Source: JAGXTF01 sp040376005
GTDB taxonomy: Bacteria; Bacteroidota; Bacteroidia; NS11-12g; UBA955
Reading direction: 5' to 3'
Assembly (NCBI GenBank): GCA_040376005.1
Contig: JBEIRK010000001.1
Location: 1 to 64,000, forward strand
DNA: 64,000 nt
Shown here: in pieces, positions 25,524 through 33,421 of the stretch
Position numbering within the stretch: the stretch's first letter is position 1
Layout of the letters: each line of letters starts with the position of its first letter
Translations under genes and position numbers: made by a program
The notes under the pieces: generated by a model
The model's input: the letters and a program-made list of their open reading frames with translations, nothing else
The model's database searches: none
Told to the model about the DNA's origin: nothing

Positions 25524-26886
25524 CTATGGGTTAGGATTCAGGGATATCTTTTCATCCCCTTCTTTCCAAGCCGTATAGGTTATGATGAATTGGAACATTT
25601 CGTCGGTAGCCCGCATGCTGGCTCCTCCGAATTCCAGTCTCTCTCCCACCCACTGCGGCGGATCGAATGGGTTGTTGGGATTCGCGCGGGTGTTGTCAAA
25701 AGTTGCGATAGCCACAATTTCACTGCCCCTGGGCACAGGCACCATATGGGTAAAGGTGTAAAAGTATTGCCAGCGAAAATCCCACTTGGGAATGCTGATC
25801 AGCGGAATTGTATCTCCATTGGGTTTAATGGCGTAGGCCAAGAAACGGGTACCTAACATGTGCAAATGCGGGTTTATGGTGAGAATGGAGATATTCTCAC
25901 CGACCATGAAGCGCGTGCTATGCTCTGTTTTCTTTCCCGGAGGAATAGAAAGTGGCGGAACAATGGGACTCACCCCATTGGTACCTAGCATAATTTCGCT
26001 GGTGGGGCGCTGCGGTGCTTTGTCCGTGAAAAAGAGATTAATCACACTCTTATCCATCACTTTTCTATCAGAAGGACCATAATGCATGTCGTTGCCGATG
26101 AATGCAAACTTGCGGCTCAAACGCACCGTGCCGATACCCGCAGGATATGCAGTGCCTAACACTCCGGGCAAATAGTTTACAGCACTGTGGATACGAAATG
26201 GCTTGGAGCCATCGTCATTTAAGAGATTCAATTTCAAGAAATCCTGGTCATACTCCCCTTGTGTTATTTCTACTTTCAAAGGACTTTCCATCAAATTGGA
26301 TTTCAAGTCGAAGGGATAGAGTAGCAAATGGCCATTAAAATGGTGCACCAAATCGGGGACCCCGGCCACAAACTCTGCGGCTTGCAGGAAGGTGTCGTGC
26401 GGCAACAGGCCTGGAATTTTAAAAATAAAAAAGCGGTCTTTCCCATTGGGCATGAGCAGCACAGAGTCTAAATGCAGCACCATATCTGGTTTGCCAATAT
26501 TGCTTCTCCACTGCGGCAACTCCAACTTGGGGAGCTTGTCTATAGGTCCTTCAGGGGCGCCTTGTTTTTGCCAGTCGGCAATCATTTGAATCTCAGCATC
26601 ACTCAGGTATTTTTCACCTATAAAATGTGAATAGTTTGGGTCGGCAGGCCAGGGAGGCATACTTCTGTTACCCGTAACCCGAACAATGGTTTTGAGCTTT
26701 TTTTTTAACCTCTAAATAGCTCGTAAGCGGAAATGGGGCTGCGCCACTTTCTCTATGGCAAGGGGAACAATTCTTAAACACCAATGGTGCTATATTTTCT
26801 GTGAAGGTATATTGTTTCCCAAAGAAACTGCAGGATACTGCCAGAGACAACGCCGCGATAAGAAAGAAAATCGTCCTTAATTTCAT
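25524..26886 (-). pseudogene. Cytochrome c / copper type II monooxygenase-like lipoprotein, frameshifted at an A9 run
   Basis: Two frames make one protein. The first part starts at ATG 26886 with lipoprotein signal (LAVSCSFFG), then heme motif CSPCH within VFKNCSPCHRESGAAPFPL. It breaks at nine A residues (T run 26698-26706 on the plus strand) and stops at 26668. Removing one A restores the frame into KTIVRVTGNRSMPPWPADP and the rest of the protein to 25524. The second part has the ligands expected of a PHM-like dicopper fold: VHHFNGH, NDMHYGPS, NPHLHMLG and a late Met in ATDEMFQF. The start overlaps the redoxin gene by ATGA, so translation is probably coupled. The break could be a sequencing error, a true mutation or transcriptional slippage; everything downstream looks intact. 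Substrate unknown. Confidence 0.8.
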
Positions 26887-27434
26887 GGTTCTATAAAGCA
26901 ACCGTATGCTTCTGTTTTGCGCGTATAATCTACTTTGTTCTGGAAGATCGCATCCAAGGCATTCTGCAGATAGAAGATGCTGGGCTTATTGCGGTGTTTG
27001 CCCGTTTCAAAGGCATAATTATCCCAAGCGCCTTCGTACAATTTCTCAGAATTGGCATTCACTACACAAACATAAGGGGTTACAGTCACATCAAAAAGCC
27101 GTGCCATGCTGCCATCATCAAAGTATTCCTTGCTGCTAAACGGATTGCGCGAATTCCCAGGCTTTGCTTGAATCACACTTACCAATTTCCAATTCGGTTT
27201 TTCTTGCAGTAAAGCATCTATACGGGCAATTTCAGGTCTGTAGTATTTACACAAGGGACAATCATCGGAGAGAAACACAAAAACTGCAACTTTTGTACTT
27301 GTTTCCAAGCCCAATTTTGGATGGTAAATAAGACTCGGCTTGGTATTGCTACACGCGCTGAGTGTCGCCAATAGCAGCAATGTCGCAATTGCGAAAAAGA
27401 GAGCCGTTTTAATGCGATTACTGAACACTTTCAA
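26883..27434 (-). CDS. Thioredoxin-fold redoxin lipoprotein
   Basis: 183 aa with lipoprotein signal (ATLLLLATLSACS, lipid-accepting Cys near 28). The thioredoxin-like domain has FLSDDCPLCKYYRPEI (CxxC-type pair near residue 58) and VTVTPYVCVVN with the cis-Pro. A C-terminal TEAYGCFIEP carries a conserved-looking extra Cys. There is no ATG; the frame offers TTG at 27434 and GTG at 27428, both inside the 3' end of the upstream gene. Its stop overlaps the next start as ATGA. In other phyla, redoxin, cytochrome and copper-monooxygenase modules occur fused in one protein, which supports joint action in the periplasm. Confidence 0.8.
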   Translation of the reverse strand: MKVFSNRIKTALFFAIATLLLLATLSACSNTKPSLIYHPKLGLETSTKVAVFVFLSDDCPLCKYYRPEIARIDALLQEKPNWKLVSVIQAKPGNSRNPFSSKEYFDDGSMARLFDVTVTPYVCVVNANSEKLYEGAWDNYAFETGKHRNKPSIFYLQNALDAIFQNKVDYTRKTEAYGCFIEP

Positions 27435-29544
27435 ATGCTTTTACAAAGCGCACACCCAAGTTTTGGTAAGGCGGAATGTAATCATACCACTTGTCATTAT
27501 TCTTCAACTTCTTATCTAAGGCTGCCCAAAGGGTAACCCAGTTTACCTCACCTGTTCCGTCGCGCATCATCTCACACATATCTTTCAAGAGCACATCATT
27601 TACCGTCCAAGTACCTACCTGTTTGCTACTCACGATTTGCGCATCAGAAGCATTGTCCAGCACGCGTGCAATATTCAAGTAGCCCCCACAGCTGCCTAAA
27701 ATGGCGATTTTCACATTATTGGTAAGCAAATCCACCGTTCCTGTAAGGTGGTAACTATGCCCACGATGCACCACAATATCCGGATAGCGTTTTTCGATTT
27801 CAAACAGTTTGCGCAGTACCTCGAGACCCATTTCTGATTGGGGCTTGTTGCAATACAATACAATTTTCTTGCCTTTGGTAGACTCGATGCGCGTGTAATG
27901 CGCCAATTCAGTCACTTTCCATCCTACAGCAGTTTTGAACTGTTGTACAAACCTCACATAGGCTGCTTCTCCATCTTCGTCATCATAGAACACATGCTGT
28001 TGCACGTTTTTATTATCGGGAAACAATAACCCTGCTTCTACTTTATCCAACAGAGGAATATCAAAATTGATGCTTTTACCGGTAATGATTTCAGGCATAC
28101 CTCCTGCCAATTTGAAGAGCAATCCATACAACCTCGCGCCGTATGTATTTCCGTTGGCATAACAGCGGTACAATTCAAACTTCAGCCGATCACTCATTTT
28201 TTCGCGCAGGGTACTGTCCGTAATTGAACCGAAAATATCTGCTACTTCCACAGCGGGTTCAAGGTTGCCACCCGTGGTTTCGAGGCCTTTTACAATCTCA
28301 TCAATAAGCAAATCCTTCTCCCCTGCTGTCATGGTGTTCAACACCTTTTGCATGGTATTGTATCCTGCGCACATTTGAACAAATGTTCTAAATTTATTCC
28401 AGCCTTGTTTTTGAAAAAACACGTACATAGAACTATCTGTTCTGCGTTGCATAAAGCGATTAAACAAGCCTAAGAAAGAGGAAGTAAAAATCTCATCGCG
28501 GCTATAGACCATAATATTGTAGAGTTCTACGTCGGATAGTTTTGAAGCAATTGCAAAACGCACTTCGTCTTTTTCATCGTGCAACAAATTGATTTTTCGA
28601 ATCACCTCCAAGCTGTGTTGGGTTAACTCTTGATCAACCGAATAAACGCCCAATATTTCTTTACTGGCTCGCAGCGCGCATAACTTTTTGAACCATGCAT
28701 TTTTATTCTGCTGCAGAATTTCACTGCTGTCTATAGACATTCCGCGGTTGTACACCAGTTCTATATTGGTATAGCCAGAGCTCGCCCGACCATATTCTTG
28801 GAATATCTCATAGAGTTTTAAAACAACAGGATCCTTGCTCATTTGCAAGGTATTGTTTACAGGGTGTGAGGTACCAAAAAACTGTTTTACCGCGTTGGGG
28901 TCAAAGTGGGCAACAGTTTCAAGGACCGATAAAAACCAGGTTTCCCTATTGTAGTCGAGGTATTTGGTAAGCACATCATAGGGTTTTTTACCCGCTGCGA
29001 AGGTGAGAACATCGCGGGCATAGCTTCTTTTAACAAAATACGGAATACAATCCAGAGCTGTGAGTACATGATTCTTGAGCAGTTCCATGTCTTTTTGTGC
29101 GCCTAGGTTCAGGCTGAGCTTCTCGACCATGGAAAGATACTGTTCGAAATAGGCCAAGTATCTCACATTGTTCTTATTGATATTTTGCAGGACAATACTG
29201 AGTGCTGCGTAAAAAGGTTGTTTTTCTTTTTCGGGAAAGGACGTTGCGGCTAAATTTTGTTGAATCCTATCTACGGTTTCAAAGAATATTTTCTTGCCGC
29301 GTACATTTTGTGCCATGGTATTAAAGAGCACCATGCTGTCCTTTTTGCCGTCGATAAGGTCAATCCGTTCTTGTTGCGTGTTGCATATCTCCACCATGGT
29401 TTCCACGGATTGAGCACGCAGAACTCCCGTGTTTCCTAGGAAAACTGATCCAATCGCGATTGCGCATACTGCCACAATACGATGCCGCAAGCCACGGATA
29501 TGTTGAGTGAGTGTTTGGTTCCAGCCTGAGGTATTTCTATGCAT
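27418..29544 (-). CDS. Secreted protein of unknown function, possible His/Cys-dyad C-terminal domain
   Basis: I do not recognise the family. The ATG at 29544 gives 708 aa; a TTG at 29490 would give MRHRIVAVCAIAIGSVFLG as a better-shaped signal peptide (cleavage after LRAQ). Either start overlaps the trmH-like gene. The middle (about 60-500) is helix-rich with no visible motif. The C-terminal part (about 540-640) looks alpha/beta: KKIVLYCNKPQSEMGLEVL, PDIVVHRGHSYHLTG and KIAILGSCGGYLNIARVL. A hydrophobic strand ending in His (His596) followed 23 residues later by a strand ending in Cys (Cys619) recalls caspase-like clan CD enzymes, but the spacing is short. It overlaps the redoxin gene by up to 17 bases. 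Confidence 0.7.
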   Translation of the reverse strand: MHRNTSGWNQTLTQHIRGLRHRIVAVCAIAIGSVFLGNTGVLRAQSVETMVEICNTQQERIDLIDGKKDSMVLFNTMAQNVRGKKIFFETVDRIQQNLAATSFPEKEKQPFYAALSIVLQNINKNNVRYLAYFEQYLSMVEKLSLNLGAQKDMELLKNHVLTALDCIPYFVKRSYARDVLTFAAGKKPYDVLTKYLDYNRETWFLSVLETVAHFDPNAVKQFFGTSHPVNNTLQMSKDPVVLKLYEIFQEYGRASSGYTNIELVYNRGMSIDSSEILQQNKNAWFKKLCALRASKEILGVYSVDQELTQHSLEVIRKINLLHDEKDEVRFAIASKLSDVELYNIMVYSRDEIFTSSFLGLFNRFMQRRTDSSMYVFFQKQGWNKFRTFVQMCAGYNTMQKVLNTMTAGEKDLLIDEIVKGLETTGGNLEPAVEVADIFGSITDSTLREKMSDRLKFELYRCYANGNTYGARLYGLLFKLAGGMPEIITGKSINFDIPLLDKVEAGLLFPDNKNVQQHVFYDDEDGEAAYVRFVQQFKTAVGWKVTELAHYTRIESTKGKKIVLYCNKPQSEMGLEVLRKLFEIEKRYPDIVVHRGHSYHLTGTVDLLTNNVKIAILGSCGGYLNIARVLDNASDAQIVSSKQVGTWTVNDVLLKDMCEMMRDGTGEVNWVTLWAALDKKLKNNDKWYDYIPPYQNLGVRFVKAFESVQ

Positions 29545-29990
29545 ACATCGCAAATTTCAAGTACTTCTTCTGATACACCATCAATTTCATTGCCAAACAC
29601 GAAAGCAAGTTTTCCACCCGGCCAATTTATGTCCTGCAAAGACTGCGATTCTCTGGTTTGTTCCACTGCAAAAATCATATACCCTTGGGCTTTCAAAAGT
29701 TGCAACACATTTACTGTTTTCGGGGAATAGGTCCATGCAACTGCCTTCTCGGCACCTATGGCCGTTTTGGTAATATCTCTATGGGGAGGACAGGCGGTAA
29801 TGCCACATAAATAAATGTGCTGACTGCGAAATGCATCAGAAGTGCGAAAAACAGAGCCCACATTATGCATACTGCGAACATTATCTAGAACCACAACATA
29901 GGGCAACTTCTCTGCCTCATGAAATGCCTCAGTTGACAAGCGGTTGAGTTCAGACAATTTTAATTTCTTCACGCAGCAAAATAAAACCAT
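29436..29990 (-). CDS. SpoU/TrmH-family RNA 2'-O-methyltransferase
   Basis: 184 aa from ATG 29990; the upstream frame to 30071 begins at a TTG with hydrophobic non-homologous sequence and was not used. A GTG six codons further in is another possibility. SpoU motifs are all present: motif 1 VVVLDNVRSMHNVGSVFRTSDAF (in two adjoining parts, about 35-58), motif 2 KLAFVFGNEIDGVSEEVLE at about 130 and motif 3 IEIPQAGTKHSLNISVACGI at about 155. It methylates a ribose 2'-OH in tRNA or rRNA from S-adenosylmethionine; the site is unknown. Its 3' end overlaps the unknown secreted-protein gene. Confidence 0.88.
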   Translation of the reverse strand: MVLFCCVKKLKLSELNRLSTEAFHEAEKLPYVVVLDNVRSMHNVGSVFRTSDAFRSQHIYLCGITACPPHRDITKTAIGAEKAVAWTYSPKTVNVLQLLKAQGYMIFAVEQTRESQSLQDINWPGGKLAFVFGNEIDGVSEEVLEICDVCIEIPQAGTKHSLNISVACGIVLWQYAQSRLDQFS

Positions 29991-30059
29991 GTTATCGAGA
30001 ATAAATATAAATATGAAATAAGTCATTGGATAGGAGCAGTTTGTAAATAATTTTGAATT

Positions 30060-31655
30060 ATGAAAAAGCAAATCTTCCTTATTGCTCTTGTTTTCATTTT
30101 TATAGGCTGTTTAAAAGAGCCGAGAAGTAAAATTGAAAAATTGCGGGGATTAAAATGGTCAGGCACCTACGCAGCTGCTGTTGTTGATGCCGACTTGAAT
30201 TTGAACGACGCAGTTGAGCTCGTCACAGGCCTAGTGCAAGGTGGCACATACGGCGATGGAACCTTATACCTAGCATATGAGGAAATGGAATTTAGCAAAT
30301 ATGGATACGAACTGGTAAGGGTTCCCAACCAAAGCGAGAACAGCACTTATGAGCTGAGCAGCGGAGAGGAAGGGCAGCTGGCTTCTGGGAGTTTTACAAA
30401 GTCGCTGAATTTCAACTGGAATTTCTCAGTAAACGGAATGGCACAAACCGATAGTATTTGGATGGACAGAGGCCAAATAGCTCCTGTTATATCAAACAGA
30501 TACAACCATCCCTGCAGTGGGGTTGCTATTTTCCCTGACTTGTTGGTTCAAGGCCAACCTTTAACCGTCAATTTTACAATTCCAGCCAACGGAACCTACT
30601 CAACCGCTGCCTCCATATTGGGAAGCCATATAGACTTTAGCAAAACCAACCCATTTCACAATCAATTTCGCATGCAAGCGAGTATTACTTGGACAAACTC
30701 AGGGTTTGGATTTTCGCCAAGCGACGGCATTGATTTAGGGTTTGCAGCGAGCAACATGGTATTCAACAGGGTGTTTGGCACCATGGGCACCGTATCGCTG
30801 CTTAACGCCAGCGATAGCATAGAAATATCCTTGTTTCAGAACAACTTGCCTGGCAATGTAAACTTCGAAGACCCCAAGTTAAAAATCAGCATATCCAACA
30901 ATACAGGATTGCCACTCAGTTTGGAACCTTCCAACTTACAAGCCCATTATGAGTCTTTGGCCAGTCAAACCATCACAGGGGCGCCTGCTGCCTTAAACAT
31001 AAGCGGAGTATCGCATAACAATGCGGGAAGCACATTAAAGGACTCCATCGTGCTAGACAAGAACAATAGCAATATCAAAGGATTGGTGAACAACCAACCA
31101 CAGTATATTTCCTATTCCGTGCAGGTTACGGGGAATAAGTTTTCAAACCCCAAGGTTTTTGTAAGTTCGGATTCAAGGGTGGCTGTAAAAGTCGCATTGG
31201 AATTGCCCTTCCATGGCTCTTCCAATGGGCTCACATTGGAAGACACCGTAGATTTCGACGCGGGCAGTGTAGATGGTATAGAAATCATCGATTGGCTCAA
31301 TATGCGCTTACAAGTAAAAAATGAAATCCCACTTTCATTGGGTGTTCAGGCGTATTTCTTAGATGCGCAGAATAAGATACTGGACAGCTTATTTCAACCG
31401 TATCGTCAACTTATCGAGGCTGCCAAAGTGGATGCTTCTGGGAATGTCACCGCAGCTTATGAGGATTTGTATGATATCGAATTTAACAAGCCTAAAATCA
31501 ATGCGATACTTCAGGCCAAGAAATTGAAGTTTAAAGTTATTGCGCCCACAGCCTTATACAATGGTTCATCCGTACCCATCAAAATAAGCAACCTACAGCA
31601 TCTTAAAATCAAAGTTGGTCTTCATACTAAATTATCTGTTAATGAAACGTTATAA
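30060..31655 (+). CDS. Lipoprotein of unknown function, partner of DUF5723 protein
   Basis: 531 aa with signal MKKQIFLIALVFIFIGC (lipid-accepting Cys at 17). The mature protein is beta-rich and strongly hydrophilic, with many Asn/Ser/Thr (for example VLDKNNSNIKGLVNNQPQYI at about 343). It probably has several Ig-like or jelly-roll sandwiches. No enzyme motif is seen and I do not recognise a named domain. The next gene starts 14 bases inside its 3' end, so the pair is translated together and likely works together at the outer membrane. Confidence 0.75.
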   Translation: MKKQIFLIALVFIFIGCLKEPRSKIEKLRGLKWSGTYAAAVVDADLNLNDAVELVTGLVQGGTYGDGTLYLAYEEMEFSKYGYELVRVPNQSENSTYELSSGEEGQLASGSFTKSLNFNWNFSVNGMAQTDSIWMDRGQIAPVISNRYNHPCSGVAIFPDLLVQGQPLTVNFTIPANGTYSTAASILGSHIDFSKTNPFHNQFRMQASITWTNSGFGFSPSDGIDLGFAASNMVFNRVFGTMGTVSLLNASDSIEISLFQNNLPGNVNFEDPKLKISISNNTGLPLSLEPSNLQAHYESLASQTITGAPAALNISGVSHNNAGSTLKDSIVLDKNNSNIKGLVNNQPQYISYSVQVTGNKFSNPKVFVSSDSRVAVKVALELPFHGSSNGLTLEDTVDFDAGSVDGIEIIDWLNMRLQVKNEIPLSLGVQAYFLDAQNKILDSLFQPYRQLIEAAKVDASGNVTAAYEDLYDIEFNKPKINAILQAKKLKFKVIAPTALYNGSSVPIKISNLQHLKIKVGLHTKLSVNETL

Positions 31656-33063
31656 TCTTCTCGCAGGATTGATGTTCTTTGTTTTGGCTGTGCAAGCCCA
31701 ACAAAACTTCACCTTATACCCTATGCGTAGCATTCCGCAGTCGCATTTGTTAAATCCAGCAAACACACCTGATTCTAAGTGGCATATTGGAATACCCGCA
31801 TTAAACAGCACCTATTTACAATACAGCAATGGAGGATTCAATCTCAACAAGTTTTTCAGCGCAGTGGAGCCCGCAGGGACGGATACAACCGTTTTAAATT
31901 TGAATACACTCTTGGATATCATGTCTAAGAAAAACTATATCGCATTTAAAGTGGAGCAGAGCTGGTTACAGGGTGGTTTTAAGTTTCAAAACCATTATTT
32001 CCATGGTTCTATCATAGAAAAAGCGAATGTCCGCATTTCTTTACCTAAAGACCTATTCCGTTTCGTAATTGATGGAAATGGAGGTGCGAATTTGGGACAA
32101 ACATTTAGTTTGGCCCCCAAAGCGGAGGCGATACATTACAGAGAGTTTGCGATTGGTTATACCTATGCTTTGCCTGGCTCTATTCAAATCGGAGGAAGAG
32201 TTAAATACTTGAAAGGCTTTAATGTATTGCAGACGAAGAGTCTTGTTGCTGATATCACTACAGATCCGATAGACTATGCTTACAATATCAAAGCCAATAT
32301 AGAAATCAATTCTGCAAGTTCATTTGCGCAACTATTGCCAACCAATGGCAGCGATACCGTAGACTTCGGGGTTCCTAACTTGTTTAAAAGCAACAATAGC
32401 GGCTTGGGATTCGATCTAGGTGCAAGTTGGCAGATCAAAGACAAACTCACATTAAATGCTTCCATCTTAGACATGGGCTTTATCAATTGGAATCAGAATA
32501 CAGTGAGCTATGTGAGCAGAAATCCAAATGCTGTATTTCGGTATGATGGCATAAAAATCTCTTCTAGCGACACACAGGCATTTGAATCCTATTTCCAGAA
32601 ATTGGGAGACACCTTGCTTCAAGTGTTTGCAGTTGACACTGTAAGAAGGACTTTTAGGACAGCCTTAAGCACTGAGTTTTTTATAGGCGGTCAATATCAA
32701 ATCAATAAAAGAAGTAGCGCAGGTGCCTTGTTTTACGGCGATTTTTACAACAAGAGATTTTACCCAGGATTGAGCCTAAACTACCAATACAAGGTAGGCA
32801 AAGCCTTATCCTTTAACGTTACGAATACCATGTACAACAGAAGCTTACTCAATGTAGGCTTGGGTGTTTCTGTAAATGCGGGACCATGGCAAGTTTATTC
32901 TGTAATGGACAATGTGCTATTCCCATTTGCAATCAGCAGTTTAAAAACCTTCTCATGGAGATTTGGGAGCAACTTAACCTTTGGAAGGGAACGGTTGAAA
33001 CCAAAGAAATCAAAGCCGGATGGGGCTGAGAAACCCGCCGACATTGATCCGAATAGCATATAA
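31642..33063 (+). CDS. DUF5723-family predicted outer membrane barrel protein
   Basis: 473 aa from ATG 31642, giving signal peptide MKRYNLLAGLMFFVLAVQAQ. The ORF could begin 27 bases upstream but then lacks signal character. The mature start NFTLYPMRSIPQSHLLNPA is characteristic of DUF5723, a Bacteroidetes family of PorV/FadL-like barrels with unknown role. Amphipathic strands continue to SWRFGSNLTFGRERL, followed by a Lys/Pro/Asp tail (about 450-473). Its stop overlaps nothing; a 358-bp gap follows. Confidence 0.78.
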   Translation: MKRYNLLAGLMFFVLAVQAQQNFTLYPMRSIPQSHLLNPANTPDSKWHIGIPALNSTYLQYSNGGFNLNKFFSAVEPAGTDTTVLNLNTLLDIMSKKNYIAFKVEQSWLQGGFKFQNHYFHGSIIEKANVRISLPKDLFRFVIDGNGGANLGQTFSLAPKAEAIHYREFAIGYTYALPGSIQIGGRVKYLKGFNVLQTKSLVADITTDPIDYAYNIKANIEINSASSFAQLLPTNGSDTVDFGVPNLFKSNNSGLGFDLGASWQIKDKLTLNASILDMGFINWNQNTVSYVSRNPNAVFRYDGIKISSSDTQAFESYFQKLGDTLLQVFAVDTVRRTFRTALSTEFFIGGQYQINKRSSAGALFYGDFYNKRFYPGLSLNYQYKVGKALSFNVTNTMYNRSLLNVGLGVSVNAGPWQVYSVMDNVLFPFAISSLKTFSWRFGSNLTFGRERLKPKKSKPDGAEKPADIDPNSI

Positions 33064-33421
33064 AAAAGGGCCTTGCGGTGGAACTTGCTATGGAGACGAT
33101 ATCTGATGCATTGGACGCTGCCATTCCACAAAACGCAAGCTTAAAACCACTTGTTGGTTGGGAGGTACTTCATGGAATTGGTTTTTACAAAATACTGGGT
33201 TAGCATGGTCCAGGCTGATCTATTTTTTTAGTCACTCCTTATGATCGTAATGTCGGAGTTGTGTTTTTCGCAGTTTCACCTTGGGGAGCATTACATTTTC
33301 GAGAGTGTAATGGTTGTGGGCGCCTTGCATGGACTTGAAAAAAGCAGCGAAATGAAGGGCGTTTACAATTTGTTGAATGATGCCTGTAAAAGAGGCATAA
33401 ATTGCGGGTTCTTCCAAAGAG
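33064..33421. other. 358-bp gap without a confident gene
   Basis: Three short open frames exist: a 37-codon plus-strand frame near 33090-33203, a 63-codon plus-strand frame 33241-33432 that runs 11 bases into mutS, and a 70-codon minus-strand frame 33232-33444 that overlaps the mutS start. None has a promoter, ribosome binding site or family I recognise. It could be a decayed gene, the mutS leader, or a small novel gene. Confidence 0.5.
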
